Program-made: the position numbers and the translations under genes
The notes under the pieces: model-generated
Told to the model about the DNA's origin: nothing
Database searches by the model: none
What the model saw: only the letters and a program-made list of their open reading frames with translations
In this document: piece after piece, positions 43,997 through 51,226 of the stretch
How the letters are laid out: each line of letters begins with the position of its first letter
Position numbering within the stretch: position 1 is the stretch's first letter
NCBI RefSeq assembly: GCF_013522705.1
Contig: NZ_JAAMRE010000024.1
Location: 1 to 64,000 of the forward strand
From: Pseudomonas lurida
Lineage (GTDB): Bacteria; Pseudomonadota; Gammaproteobacteria; Pseudomonadales; Pseudomonadaceae
DNA: 64,000 bases
Direction of reading: 5' to 3'

Positions 43997-45207
43997 TGAG
44001 CAAGTTCATGGATTGGGTGGATGCGCGTTTCCCCGCCACTAAAATGTGGGAAGACCATCTCAGCAAATACTACGCCCCAAAAAACTTCAATTTCTTCTAC
44101 TTCTTCGGGTCCCTGGCACTGCTGGTGCTGGTCAACCAGATCGTCACCGGCGTGTGGTTGACGATGAGCTATAACCCGTCGGCGGAAGAGGCGTTTGCCT
44201 CGGTCGAATACATCATGCGCGACGTCGAGTACGGCTCGATCCTGCGTCTGTTGCACTCCACCGGCGCTTCGGCGTTTTTCATCGTGGTCTACCTGCACAT
44301 GTTCCGTGGCCTGCTCTACGGTTCCTACCAGAAGCCCCGCGAGCTGGTATGGGTCTTCGGCATGCTGATTTACCTGGCGCTGATGGCCGAAGCCTTCATG
44401 GGGTATCTGCTGCCGTGGGGCCAGATGTCGTACTGGGGCGCTCAGGTGATTATCTCGCTGTTTGGCGCGATCCCCGTGATCGGCAACGACCTGACCCAGT
44501 GGATCCGCGGTGACTACCTGATCTCCGGCATCACCCTGAACCGCTTCTTCGCCTTGCACGTAGTGGCCCTGCCGATTGTGATCCTGGGCCTGGTGGTACT
44601 GCACATCCTGGCGCTGCACGAAGTGGGGTCCAACAACCCCGATGGCGTGGATATCAAGAAGCACAAGGACGAGAACGGCATCCCGCTGGATGGCATTCCG
44701 TTCCACCCTTACTACACCGTCAAAGACATTGTCGGCGTGGTCGTGTTCCTGTTCGTATTCTGCTCGATCGTGTTCTTTTTCCCGGAGATGGGCGGTTATT
44801 TCCTGGAGAAGCCTAACTTCGAACAGGCGAACGCCTTCAAGACACCTGAGCATATCGCGCCTGTCTGGTACTTCACGCCGTTCTACGCGATCCTGCGGGC
44901 GATCCCCGACAAACTCATGGGCGTAATCGCCATGGGTGCGGCCATCGCGGTGCTGTTCGTGCTGCCGTGGCTCGACCGAAGCCCGGTCAAGTCCATGCGC
45001 TACAAGGGTTGGCTGAGCAAGATCTGGCTGTGGGTGTTCTGTATCGCCTTCGTGATCCTGGGTGTCCTGGGTGTGCTGGCGCCAACGCCTGAACGGACGT
45101 TGCTGTCGCAGGTCTGCACCTTCCTGTACTTCGCCTACTTCATTCTGATGCCGTTCTATACCCGGCTCGAGAAGACCAAACCGGTTCCGGAAAGGGTGAC
45201 TGGCTGA
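43996..45207 (+). CDS. petB: Cytochrome b of the bc1 complex
   Basis: A 403-residue inner-membrane protein with eight helices that binds hemes bL and bH (histidines in the second and fourth helices: LLHSTGASAFFIVVYLHMF, FALHVVALPIVILGLVVLHI). The Qo-site motif is PVWY (APVWYFTPFYAILRAIP); mitochondria and alpha-proteobacteria have PEWY, and the PVWY form occurs in other proteobacteria. The ATG at 43996 overlaps the petA stop with AAGGAG eight bases upstream; GTG at 43993 is the alternative. Confidence 0.96.
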   Translation: MSKFMDWVDARFPATKMWEDHLSKYYAPKNFNFFYFFGSLALLVLVNQIVTGVWLTMSYNPSAEEAFASVEYIMRDVEYGSILRLLHSTGASAFFIVVYLHMFRGLLYGSYQKPRELVWVFGMLIYLALMAEAFMGYLLPWGQMSYWGAQVIISLFGAIPVIGNDLTQWIRGDYLISGITLNRFFALHVVALPIVILGLVVLHILALHEVGSNNPDGVDIKKHKDENGIPLDGIPFHPYYTVKDIVGVVVFLFVFCSIVFFFPEMGGYFLEKPNFEQANAFKTPEHIAPVWYFTPFYAILRAIPDKLMGVIAMGAAIAVLFVLPWLDRSPVKSMRYKGWLSKIWLWVFCIAFVILGVLGVLAPTPERTLLSQVCTFLYFAYFILMPFYTRLEKTKPVPERVTG

Positions 45208-45989
45208 TGAAAAAATTATTCGTTGCATTAATGCTTGCGGCACTGCCGCTGCTGTCCTTCGCTGCCGAACATGGCGGCCCGGAACTGGAAAAGGTCGACA
45301 TTGACGTGTCCGACAAAGCCGCCATGCAGGACGGTGCGCGGACGTTCGCCAACTACTGCATGGGCTGCCACAGCGCCAAGTTCCAGCGCTATGAGCGAGT
45401 CGCCGATGACCTGGGCATCCCTCACGAGATGATGCTGGAGAAATTGGTGTTCACAGGGGCCAAGATCGGCGACCACATGAATATCGGGATGAAACCCGCC
45501 GATGCCAAGGCCTGGTTCGGCGCCGCACCGCCCGACCTGACACTGGTCGCTCGTGTGCGCGGTACCGATTGGCTCTACGGCTACCTCAAATCATTCTACG
45601 AAGATCCGACGCGCCCCTGGGGTGTGAACAACAAAGTCTTCCCGAACGTGGGCATGCCTAACGTTCTGGTCGGCCTGCAGGGTCGCCAAGTGGTAGGATG
45701 CAAGCAGGTTCAGGTCGTTGAGAACGGCAAGAAGCAATATGATCCGTTGACCGGAACGCCTCTGACCCATGAGGCCTGCGATCAACTGACCATCGTGCCG
45801 AAGACCGGCGCGCTTAACGAGGAGCAGTTTGACGAGAAGGTCAAGAACCTCGTGACCTTCCTGGCTTACTCGGCCAACCCGGTTAAACTGCAGCATCAGC
45901 GCATCGGTACCTATGTATTGTTGTACCTGGCTTTCTTCTTTGTATTCGCCTATCTGCTCAAACGCGAATACTGGAAGGATGTGCATTGA
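45207..45989 (+). CDS. petC: Cytochrome c1
   Basis: A 260-residue c-type heme subunit: signal peptide (residues 1-20, LMLAALPLLSFA), heme-binding CMGCH in FANYCMGCHSAKF, the later axial-Met region (NIGMKPADAKAWFG and PNVGMPNVL candidates), and a C-terminal anchor helix (YVLLYLAFFFVFAYLLKREY). The ATG overlaps the petB TGA. It passes electrons to soluble cytochrome c. Confidence 0.96.
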   Translation: MKKLFVALMLAALPLLSFAAEHGGPELEKVDIDVSDKAAMQDGARTFANYCMGCHSAKFQRYERVADDLGIPHEMMLEKLVFTGAKIGDHMNIGMKPADAKAWFGAAPPDLTLVARVRGTDWLYGYLKSFYEDPTRPWGVNNKVFPNVGMPNVLVGLQGRQVVGCKQVQVVENGKKQYDPLTGTPLTHEACDQLTIVPKTGALNEEQFDEKVKNLVTFLAYSANPVKLQHQRIGTYVLLYLAFFFVFAYLLKREYWKDVH

Positions 45990-46018
45990 TCCAACCGTAA
46001 GCAATTGCTGTTAATCTT

Positions 46019-46096
46019 GCGCGCCCAGCGGCCTCTCTGAACCGTAGCGATCTGTCATCAGGTCCTGCAGAGAGGCTCTCTGGGCGCGCTCGTTTT
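46019..46096 (+). terminator. Long terminator hairpin after petC
   Basis: GCGCGCCCAG (46019-46028) pairs with CTGGGCGCGC (46080-46089), with an inner CCTCTCTG / CAGAGAGG stem, followed by TCGTTTTTG. It separates petABC from sspAB. Confidence 0.75.
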
Positions 46097-46134
46097 TGAG
46101 CTTTCGATAATTTCAACAAGCGAGGAGGACCGCC

Positions 46135-46752
46135 ATGGGCGTGACCAATCGGTTGGCCTGTTACTCCGACCCCGCCGACCACTATTCCCACCGAGTACGC
46201 ATCGTGCTCGCAGAGAAGGGTGTCAGCGCCGAGATCATCAGTGTGGAGGCAGGACGCCATCCACCGAAACTGATCGAAGTGAACCCTTACGGCAGCTTGC
46301 CCACCCTGGTCGATCGTGACCTGGCGTTGTGGGAGTCAACCGTGGTGATGGAATATCTGGATGAGCGTTACCCTCATCCGCCTTTGTTGCCGGTGTACCC
46401 GGTGGCGCGTGCCAACAGCCGCCTGCTGATCCATCGGATCCAACGTGACTGGTGCGGGCTGGTGGATGTGATCCTGGATTCGCGCAGCAAAGAGGCGGCC
46501 CGTGTTGTGGCGCGCAAGGAATTGCGCGAAAGCCTGACCGGCGTTTCGCCATTGTTCGCCGACAAGCCTTTTTTCCTCAGTGAGGAACAAAGCCTGGTCG
46601 ATTGCTGCCTATTACCCATACTCTGGCGCTTGCCGATTCTGGGCATTGAACTGCCACGGCCGGCCAAGCCGTTGCTTGATTACATGGAGCGCCAGTTTGC
46701 GCGTGAGGCTTTCCAGGCGAGTCTGTCTGGTGTCGAACGCGATATGCGCTAA
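46135..46752 (+). CDS. sspA: Stringent starvation protein A
   Basis: A 205-residue GST-fold protein that binds RNA polymerase and acts in stationary-phase and acid or virulence gene control in related bacteria. The thioredoxin-like N-half (LACYSDPADHYSHRVRIVL, then NPYGSLPTLVDRDLALWES) and the helical C-half (SLVDCCLLPILWRLPILGI) are intact. A GAGGAG site precedes the ATG. The gene pairs with sspB 17 bases downstream. Confidence 0.96.
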   Translation: MGVTNRLACYSDPADHYSHRVRIVLAEKGVSAEIISVEAGRHPPKLIEVNPYGSLPTLVDRDLALWESTVVMEYLDERYPHPPLLPVYPVARANSRLLIHRIQRDWCGLVDVILDSRSKEAARVVARKELRESLTGVSPLFADKPFFLSEEQSLVDCCLLPILWRLPILGIELPRPAKPLLDYMERQFAREAFQASLSGVERDMR

Positions 46753-46769
46753 GGCTTAAGGAGCCGCTG

Positions 46770-47189
46770 ATGAACTCCAGTCGACCCTACCTGGTCCGCG
46801 CGCTCTATGAGTGGATTGTGGACAACGATTGCACCCCGCACATGCTGGTCAATTCCGAATTTCCTGCGGTTCAGGTACCGCAGGGTTTTGCCAGTGACGG
46901 ACAGATTGTGCTGAACGTGTCGCCCAGTGCGGTGCGTCATCTGCATATGGACAACGAAGCCGTTAGTTTCGAAGGGCGTTTCGGTGGTGTGCCGCATACG
47001 CTCTATGTGCCGATTGGCGCCATTCTCGGGATCTATGCCCGTGAGAATGGGCAAGGCATGGTGTTCGATCTGGAGTCGCCTTTCGAGGATGACGAAACGA
47101 TCGACAGTGAAGACGGTGATGATCTGCCACCGCCGGGTACCGAGCCACCGCGTCCCAGCGGCCGGCCAAGCCTGAAGGTGGTCAAGTAA
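46770..47189 (+). CDS. sspB: ClpXP adaptor SspB
   Basis: A 139-residue adaptor that delivers ssrA-tagged proteins to ClpXP. The folded substrate-binding domain covers about residues 1-110 (RPYLVRALYEWIVDNDCTPH, IYARENGQGMVF); a flexible acidic linker leads to the C-terminal ClpX-binding peptide GRPSLKVVK, matching the known XB tail. AAGGAG precedes the ATG. It is in operon with sspA and ends in a terminator. Confidence 0.95.
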   Translation: MNSSRPYLVRALYEWIVDNDCTPHMLVNSEFPAVQVPQGFASDGQIVLNVSPSAVRHLHMDNEAVSFEGRFGGVPHTLYVPIGAILGIYARENGQGMVFDLESPFEDDETIDSEDGDDLPPPGTEPPRPSGRPSLKVVK

Positions 47190-47217
47190 GCCGTTACGTC
47201 CCGGGACGTGTCTGAAG

Positions 47218-47250
47218 AAAATGCCTCGATCTGTGTCGGGGCATTTTTTT
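47218..47250 (+). terminator. Rho-independent terminator after sspB
   Basis: AAATGCCTCG pairs with CGGGGCATTT around an eight-base loop, with one mismatch, followed by a run of T to 47250. Confidence 0.85.
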
Positions 47251-47290
47251 GCGCGCTGGATAGGGATGAAAGTCGTGACTGGACGGTGAT

Positions 47291-47298
47291 CGTACAAC
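47291..47298 (+). promoter_or_regulatory. Half-operator before the FadR-type regulator
   Basis: CGTACAAC is the exact reverse complement of the left arm (GTTGTACG) of the kdgD operator. It lies 50 bases upstream of the regulator start codon. Only one arm is clear, so it may mark autoregulation. Confidence 0.35.
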
Positions 47299-47348
47299 CG
47301 CCATGGGCTATGATGCGTGCTCAAGTTCGCCGAGAAAGATGATCCATC

Positions 47349-48095
47349 ATGGAAAACGCCAACACCGCCCCTCGTCTTCCCCGCAAGCGCCGCAGCCTTG
47401 CCCAGGAATTGGTCACGGTGTTGTCCGAGCAAATCCGCGATGGCCAACTCAAGCGTGGCGATAAACTGCCTACCGAGTCGGCCATCATGGAAGCCCATGG
47501 GGTCAGCCGCACGGTGGTGCGCGAAGCCATCTCGCGCCTGCAGGCGGCAGGGCAGGTCGAGACGCGCCATGGCATCGGCACCTTTGTACTCGATACGCCC
47601 AGCCCCAGTGGTTTTCGCATTGATCCTGCCACCGTGGTGACGTTGCGCGATGTACTGGCCATTCTGGAGTTGCGTATCAGCCTGGAAGTGGAATCCGCCG
47701 GCCTCGCCGCGTTACGTCGCAACGATGAGCAACTGGCGGCCATGCGCGCGGCACTCGATGCGCTGAACGAGAGCGCCGCGCACGCGGGCGATGCGGTTGC
47801 ATCGGACTTTGCTTTTCACCTGGAAATTGCCTTGTCCACCGGCAACCGCTACTTCACCGACATCATGACCCACCTGGGCACCAGCATCATTCCGCGTACC
47901 CGCCTGAACTCCGCGCGCCTGGCCCATGATGATCAGCAACACTACATGGACCGCCTGAGCCGCGAACACGAAGAAATCTACGAGGCGATTGCCCGCCAGG
48001 ATTCGGACGCGGCACGAGCGGCCATGCGTTTGCACCTGACCAACAGTCGCGAGCGGCTGCGCCATGCTCATGAAGAGGCTGAAAGGGCTGTCTGA
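47349..48095 (+). CDS. FadR-subfamily GntR regulator (galactarate/glucarate genes)
   Basis: A 248-residue regulator with an N-terminal winged helix (about 15-85; IRDGQLKRGDKLPTESAIME, SRTVVREAISRLQAAGQVET) and a C-terminal all-helical FCD domain (about 95-235) with metal/ligand histidines in FHLEIALSTGNRYF and HEEIYEAI...MRLHL. Gene order suggests that it controls kdgD and following genes, using an acid-sugar intermediate as effector. It is now separated from them by two minus-strand genes. The ATG at 47349 is second in the frame and fits the family. Confidence 0.9.
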   Translation: MENANTAPRLPRKRRSLAQELVTVLSEQIRDGQLKRGDKLPTESAIMEAHGVSRTVVREAISRLQAAGQVETRHGIGTFVLDTPSPSGFRIDPATVVTLRDVLAILELRISLEVESAGLAALRRNDEQLAAMRAALDALNESAAHAGDAVASDFAFHLEIALSTGNRYFTDIMTHLGTSIIPRTRLNSARLAHDDQQHYMDRLSREHEEIYEAIARQDSDAARAAMRLHLTNSRERLRHAHEEAERAV

Positions 48096-48734
48096 TCACG
48101 CCGGTGGCCGAATATCAGTGGGGGGCTCGGTGACCAAGGTCTCTAGTATCAGCGTCTGGTCGTCGATGTCCTCTCCCATGAAAAAATACCTGCCTTTGAC
48201 GAGAACCCATAGGTTTGCCAGGCTGAAATAAATGAAATCTCCGACATTCGCGGCTGCTTCGAGCTCAAAATACTGGGGATTGTCGACATTGCCCGGCAGC
48301 TTAGTCATGGAGTTGATGTGACATATCGTGCGCATTCCGGTCCTGCGCGATGTGATAGTCAGTGGAATAGTCGATGAGCTCTCTACGCCGGATTCACCTC
48401 GGGTCGAGTAACCCACGTGAATGGTTTTGCCAAGGTAGTTCGCGAGTGTCTCCTTGGGAATGGTTACTTTAAGATCGCTGAGAGGGAAGAAGTCCCCATC
48501 TTCCGGATCATCGGGCGAAACGCGCCATTCACTGGTGTTGAGCCGACGCATGTCATAACCGGACCACGTTGGAAATTCAGGGTCTTGTATTGGGTCGGTC
48601 AGGATGAACGCGTAAACCTGCGAATTAAGCGCTAACTTATCAGTGATGCTCAGGCTCAATGCCTCTGGAAGCTCTGCCAGCCTGATTCTACCTTTGTCGG
48701 CTTGTGGCTTGAGGATAGGAGGGGCTAGAGTCAT
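48096..48734 (-). CDS. Hypothetical Ig-like beta-sandwich protein
   Basis: A 212-residue protein without signal peptide. The opening (LAPPILKPQADKGRIRLAEL) and the segment LGKTIHVGYSTRGESGVESS followed by TIPLTI have the pattern of Ig-like repeats in large Pseudomonas surface/effector-like proteins, so one such domain probably covers about 10-130. The remainder (FIYFSLANLWVLVKGRYFFM) is unassigned. AAGGAG precedes the ATG at 48734. It looks less GC-rich than its neighbours. It lies downstream of the phospholipase-like gene in the same direction but beyond a terminator-like hairpin. Its stop abuts that of the FadR-type gene. Confidence 0.7.
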   Translation of the reverse strand: MTLAPPILKPQADKGRIRLAELPEALSLSITDKLALNSQVYAFILTDPIQDPEFPTWSGYDMRRLNTSEWRVSPDDPEDGDFFPLSDLKVTIPKETLANYLGKTIHVGYSTRGESGVESSSTIPLTITSRRTGMRTICHINSMTKLPGNVDNPQYFELEAAANVGDFIYFSLANLWVLVKGRYFFMGEDIDDQTLILETLVTEPPTDIRPPA

Positions 48735-48766
48735 GTTGGGTTCTCCTTGGTATCGGGGTGGTTGTA

Positions 48767-48805
48767 AAAATTTGCCTCAAGAGCTGCTTGCACTGCCCTT
48801 GAGGC
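48767..48805 (-). terminator. Terminator/attenuator after phospholipase-like gene
   Basis: GCCTCAAG (48798-48805 read on the minus strand) pairs with CTTGAGGC (48774-48781), followed by AAATTTTTAC. It lies 67 bases past the phospholipase-like stop and 39 bases before the next start, so the downstream gene depends on read-through or a very close promoter. Confidence 0.65.
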
Positions 48806-48871
48806 GTGTTATCCCCCTCGTCTTGATCCCACGTAACTGTTAAAAATCACAGTTTCGACAAACGGCATTCT

Positions 48872-50026
48872 TCAAGCCGGAGCATTCGGCGTGTAGTCCT
48901 TGAGCAACAAATACGTACTCCATCCCCACCAGTCATTCGTCCAGTGCTTGTCGTTCAGGTCATTCACGTCCTTGCGCCTCGCCACCTTGTCGCCTTCCAT
49001 CTTGAACAACGGTGAAAAGTTGTTCGCCGGGTTCTGCGCGGCGTTCAGGTCCGGCACGTACAGCGGCGCCTTGAAAGTGGCCGGGGAGGGCGCGGTGCCG
49101 CTGATAAACGTCTCGAAGATCTCGTCCGCCGAGGCTTGCACCGCGCGCTTGACCTGGACCCGATTGGCCGCGTCGATGTCATCGAAGTAGCGTTTGTCCC
49201 CGTAGGCGTGCCATTCGTCGCCCATGGCGTTGCGCACCTTGAGTCCGAATTTACTGTCTTCGTCATGCATGAAACGGCTGATCAGCGAACCGAGATCGCC
49301 AGGTGTGACCACGGCGGCCAGTTGCTTGCGCGGGACGCGCAGGTGGCCGGCGGAAAACAGATCGGTCAAAAAGTGATCGGCAAAACTGTTCATGGCGTAG
49401 GCCAGTTCCAGCGCCTGATCGGTGCCGGTTTGATGGGCCACCACGGCTTGTTGCAGCGCTGCGGTATGCCCGGCGAGGTAGGCCGACAGTGCCCATTCGC
49501 CGAAATGGTCGGCATTGTCCGCCGCCAGCTTGAGGTAGCGACCCAGCGGAATCAGCGCCGACACCGCGCTGCCGCCACCGGTGATGCGGTTCCATTCCTC
49601 GGACAAGCTATCCCCCAGGGCGTCATACGCGTCATGGGGCTGTTTGCCGTCCTTGATGGCCTGGTTGACCGCGTTGATCTCCTTTTGCATCACCGCGAGG
49701 ATCTTGCCGGCTTCTTCCCGTGAGGCCGGCAGCACTGCCAGGGAATTGAAGGCGGCCGTAAATCGTTGCACCCGTTCGGCGGGGGAGGCGCCATCGCTGA
49801 TGGGATGGCCGGGGATGCCATAGAAATCGCCACCCAGGGCGATCACTTGGCCGTAGGTCAGGGCAAGCCCGTTGGGCAGGTGCAGCAGGACTTGGCGTGC
49901 GGGAATTGCCGCCGCGTCTTTGGCGAAACGCAACAGTGTGTCATCGCCGATGGCGGTGTGTTCCCCACCTTCGAAGCGCAGCAGGGGTGATTTTTTTTCG
50001 GGTGCCGCGAGTGTAGAACCGGACAT
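48872..50026 (-). CDS. Zinc metallophospholipase C-like protein
   Basis: A 384-residue protein resembling the phosphatidylcholine-hydrolysing PLC family of P. fluorescens and Legionella PlcC. Candidate zinc ligands and active-site segments are D67 (YGQVIALGGDFYGIPGH), N171/H174 (DNADHFGEWA), H187 (YLAGHTAAL), H218, D222 and H228 (FADHFLTDLFSAGHLRVP), H254 (FMHDED) and H273. No signal peptide is visible, so export would be non-classical or absent. AAGGAG lies five bases before the ATG. A LexA-type palindrome sits 39 bases upstream. The family name is from memory of motifs; enzymatic activity is inferred. Confidence 0.75.
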   Translation of the reverse strand: MSGSTLAAPEKKSPLLRFEGGEHTAIGDDTLLRFAKDAAAIPARQVLLHLPNGLALTYGQVIALGGDFYGIPGHPISDGASPAERVQRFTAAFNSLAVLPASREEAGKILAVMQKEINAVNQAIKDGKQPHDAYDALGDSLSEEWNRITGGGSAVSALIPLGRYLKLAADNADHFGEWALSAYLAGHTAALQQAVVAHQTGTDQALELAYAMNSFADHFLTDLFSAGHLRVPRKQLAAVVTPGDLGSLISRFMHDEDSKFGLKVRNAMGDEWHAYGDKRYFDDIDAANRVQVKRAVQASADEIFETFISGTAPSPATFKAPLYVPDLNAAQNPANNFSPLFKMEGDKVARRKDVNDLNDKHWTNDWWGWSTYLLLKDYTPNAPA

Positions 50027-50065
50027 GTTAGCTCCTTGCTATGTCGTAGGAATTTTCCCTTTATG

Positions 50066-50081
50066 CTGTATGGATATACAG
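50066..50081 (-). promoter_or_regulatory. LexA-type SOS box before phospholipase-like gene
   Basis: CTGTATGGATATACAG matches the LexA consensus CTGTATATATATACAG at 14 of 16 positions, with both CTGT and ACAG arms intact. With one more base on each side it is a perfect 7-4-7 inverted repeat (GCTGTAT-GGAT-ATACAGC). It ends 39 bases before the phospholipase-like ATG. Confidence 0.7.
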
Positions 50082-50164
50082 CCATTGCGAGCTTAGAGGA
50101 TAAATGTCCTACGTCAAGGAGCCTCGTATAAACATGGCGCAACGCCACGGTCGATGAATTGCAG

Positions 50165-50192
50165 TTGACGAATACTTTTATAGTTGTACGAT
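50165..50192 (+). promoter_or_regulatory. Promoter of kdgD operon
   Basis: TTGACG (50165-50170) and TACGAT (50187-50192) are separated by 16 bases, 68 bases upstream of the kdgD ATG. The -10 region lies inside the operator-like repeat at 50183-50202. Confidence 0.5.
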
Positions 50193-50202
50193 GACGTACG
50201 AC
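50183..50202 (+). promoter_or_regulatory. Candidate FadR-type operator at kdgD
   Basis: GTTGTACG-ATGA-CGTACGAC is an inverted repeat with 7 of 8 paired positions. It covers the -10 element of the kdgD promoter, the geometry for repression, and resembles the size and symmetry of GntR-family sites. Confidence 0.55.
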
Positions 50203-50260
50203 ATCATCAAAACCAACAACAATCTTTCGACAGAAAGTCTTTACCCAGGGTGTTCGAATA

Positions 50261-51172
50261 ATGAATCCACAAGAACTGAAGTCCATCCTCTCTCACGGTC
50301 TGCTGTCTTTCCCCGTGACCGATTTCAACGCCCAGGGCGATTTCCACCAGGCGGGTTACATCAAGCGCCTGGAATGGCTGGCCCCTTACGGCGCTACAGC
50401 CTTGTTCGCCGCAGGCGGCACCGGTGAGTTTTTTTCCCTGGCTGCCAGCGAATATTCTCAAGTGATCAAGACTGCCGTTGATACCTGCGCCACCAGCGTG
50501 CCGATCCTCGCGGGTGTCGGCGGTTCGACGCGCCAGGCTATCGAATATGCGCAGGAAGCCGAACGTCTGGGCGCCAAAGGCCTGCTGCTGCTGCCGCACT
50601 ACCTCACCGAAGCCAGCCAGGACGGGGTTGCCGCCCACGTTGAAGCGGTGTGCAAATCGGTCAAGATCGGCGTGGTGGTCTATAACCGCAACGTCTGCCG
50701 CCTGACGGCGCCGCTGCTGGAACGCCTGGCTGAGCGCTGCCCGAACCTCATTGGCTACAAGGACGGTCTGGGCGACATCGAGCTGATGGTGTCGATCCGT
50801 CGCCGCCTCGGTGATCGTTTCAGCTACCTTGGCGGCCTGCCGACTGCAGAAGTCTACGCCGCGGCCTACAAGGCCCTGGGCGTGCCGGTGTACTCCTCGG
50901 CGGTGTTCAACTTCATCCCGAAAACCGCGATGGACTTCTACCACGCGATTGCCAGGGATGATCACGCCACCGTCGGCAAGATCATCGACAACTTCTTCCT
51001 GCCTTACCTGGACATTCGTAACCGCAAAGCCGGTTATGCCGTGAGCATCGTCAAGGCCGGTGCAAAAATCGCCGGTTACGACGCAGGCCCGGTGCGCACG
51101 CCGCTGACCGATCTGTTGCCGGAAGAATACGAAGCCCTGGCCACGCTGATCGATAAGCAAGGCCCGCAATAA
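50261..51172 (+). CDS. kdgD: 5-dehydro-4-deoxyglucarate dehydratase
   Basis: A 303-residue TIM-barrel enzyme of the DHDPS/NAL superfamily that dehydrates and decarboxylates 5-keto-4-deoxyglucarate to alpha-ketoglutarate semialdehyde. The Schiff-base lysine is K167 (LIGYKDGLGDIE), the catalytic tyrosine Y141 (VVVYNRN), and the substrate-carboxylate motif is AAGGTGEFFSL. First gene of the acid-sugar operon. A hairpin follows before the dehydrogenase gene. Confidence 0.93.
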   Translation: MNPQELKSILSHGLLSFPVTDFNAQGDFHQAGYIKRLEWLAPYGATALFAAGGTGEFFSLAASEYSQVIKTAVDTCATSVPILAGVGGSTRQAIEYAQEAERLGAKGLLLLPHYLTEASQDGVAAHVEAVCKSVKIGVVVYNRNVCRLTAPLLERLAERCPNLIGYKDGLGDIELMVSIRRRLGDRFSYLGGLPTAEVYAAAYKALGVPVYSSAVFNFIPKTAMDFYHAIARDDHATVGKIIDNFFLPYLDIRNRKAGYAVSIVKAGAKIAGYDAGPVRTPLTDLLPEEYEALATLIDKQGPQ

Positions 51173-51181
51173 GACATTTAC

Positions 51182-51209
51182 AAGGCCGCTGAGCAATCAG
51201 CGGCCTTTT
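51182..51209 (+). terminator. Intra-operon terminator-like hairpin
   Basis: AAGGCCGCTGA (51182-51192) and TCAGCGGCCTT (51197-51207) form a perfect 11-base stem with loop GCAA, followed by TT then GCG. It sits between kdgD and the dehydrogenase gene and could partly attenuate the distal genes. Confidence 0.65.
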
Positions 51210-51226
51210 GCGTCAGGAGAAGATTC

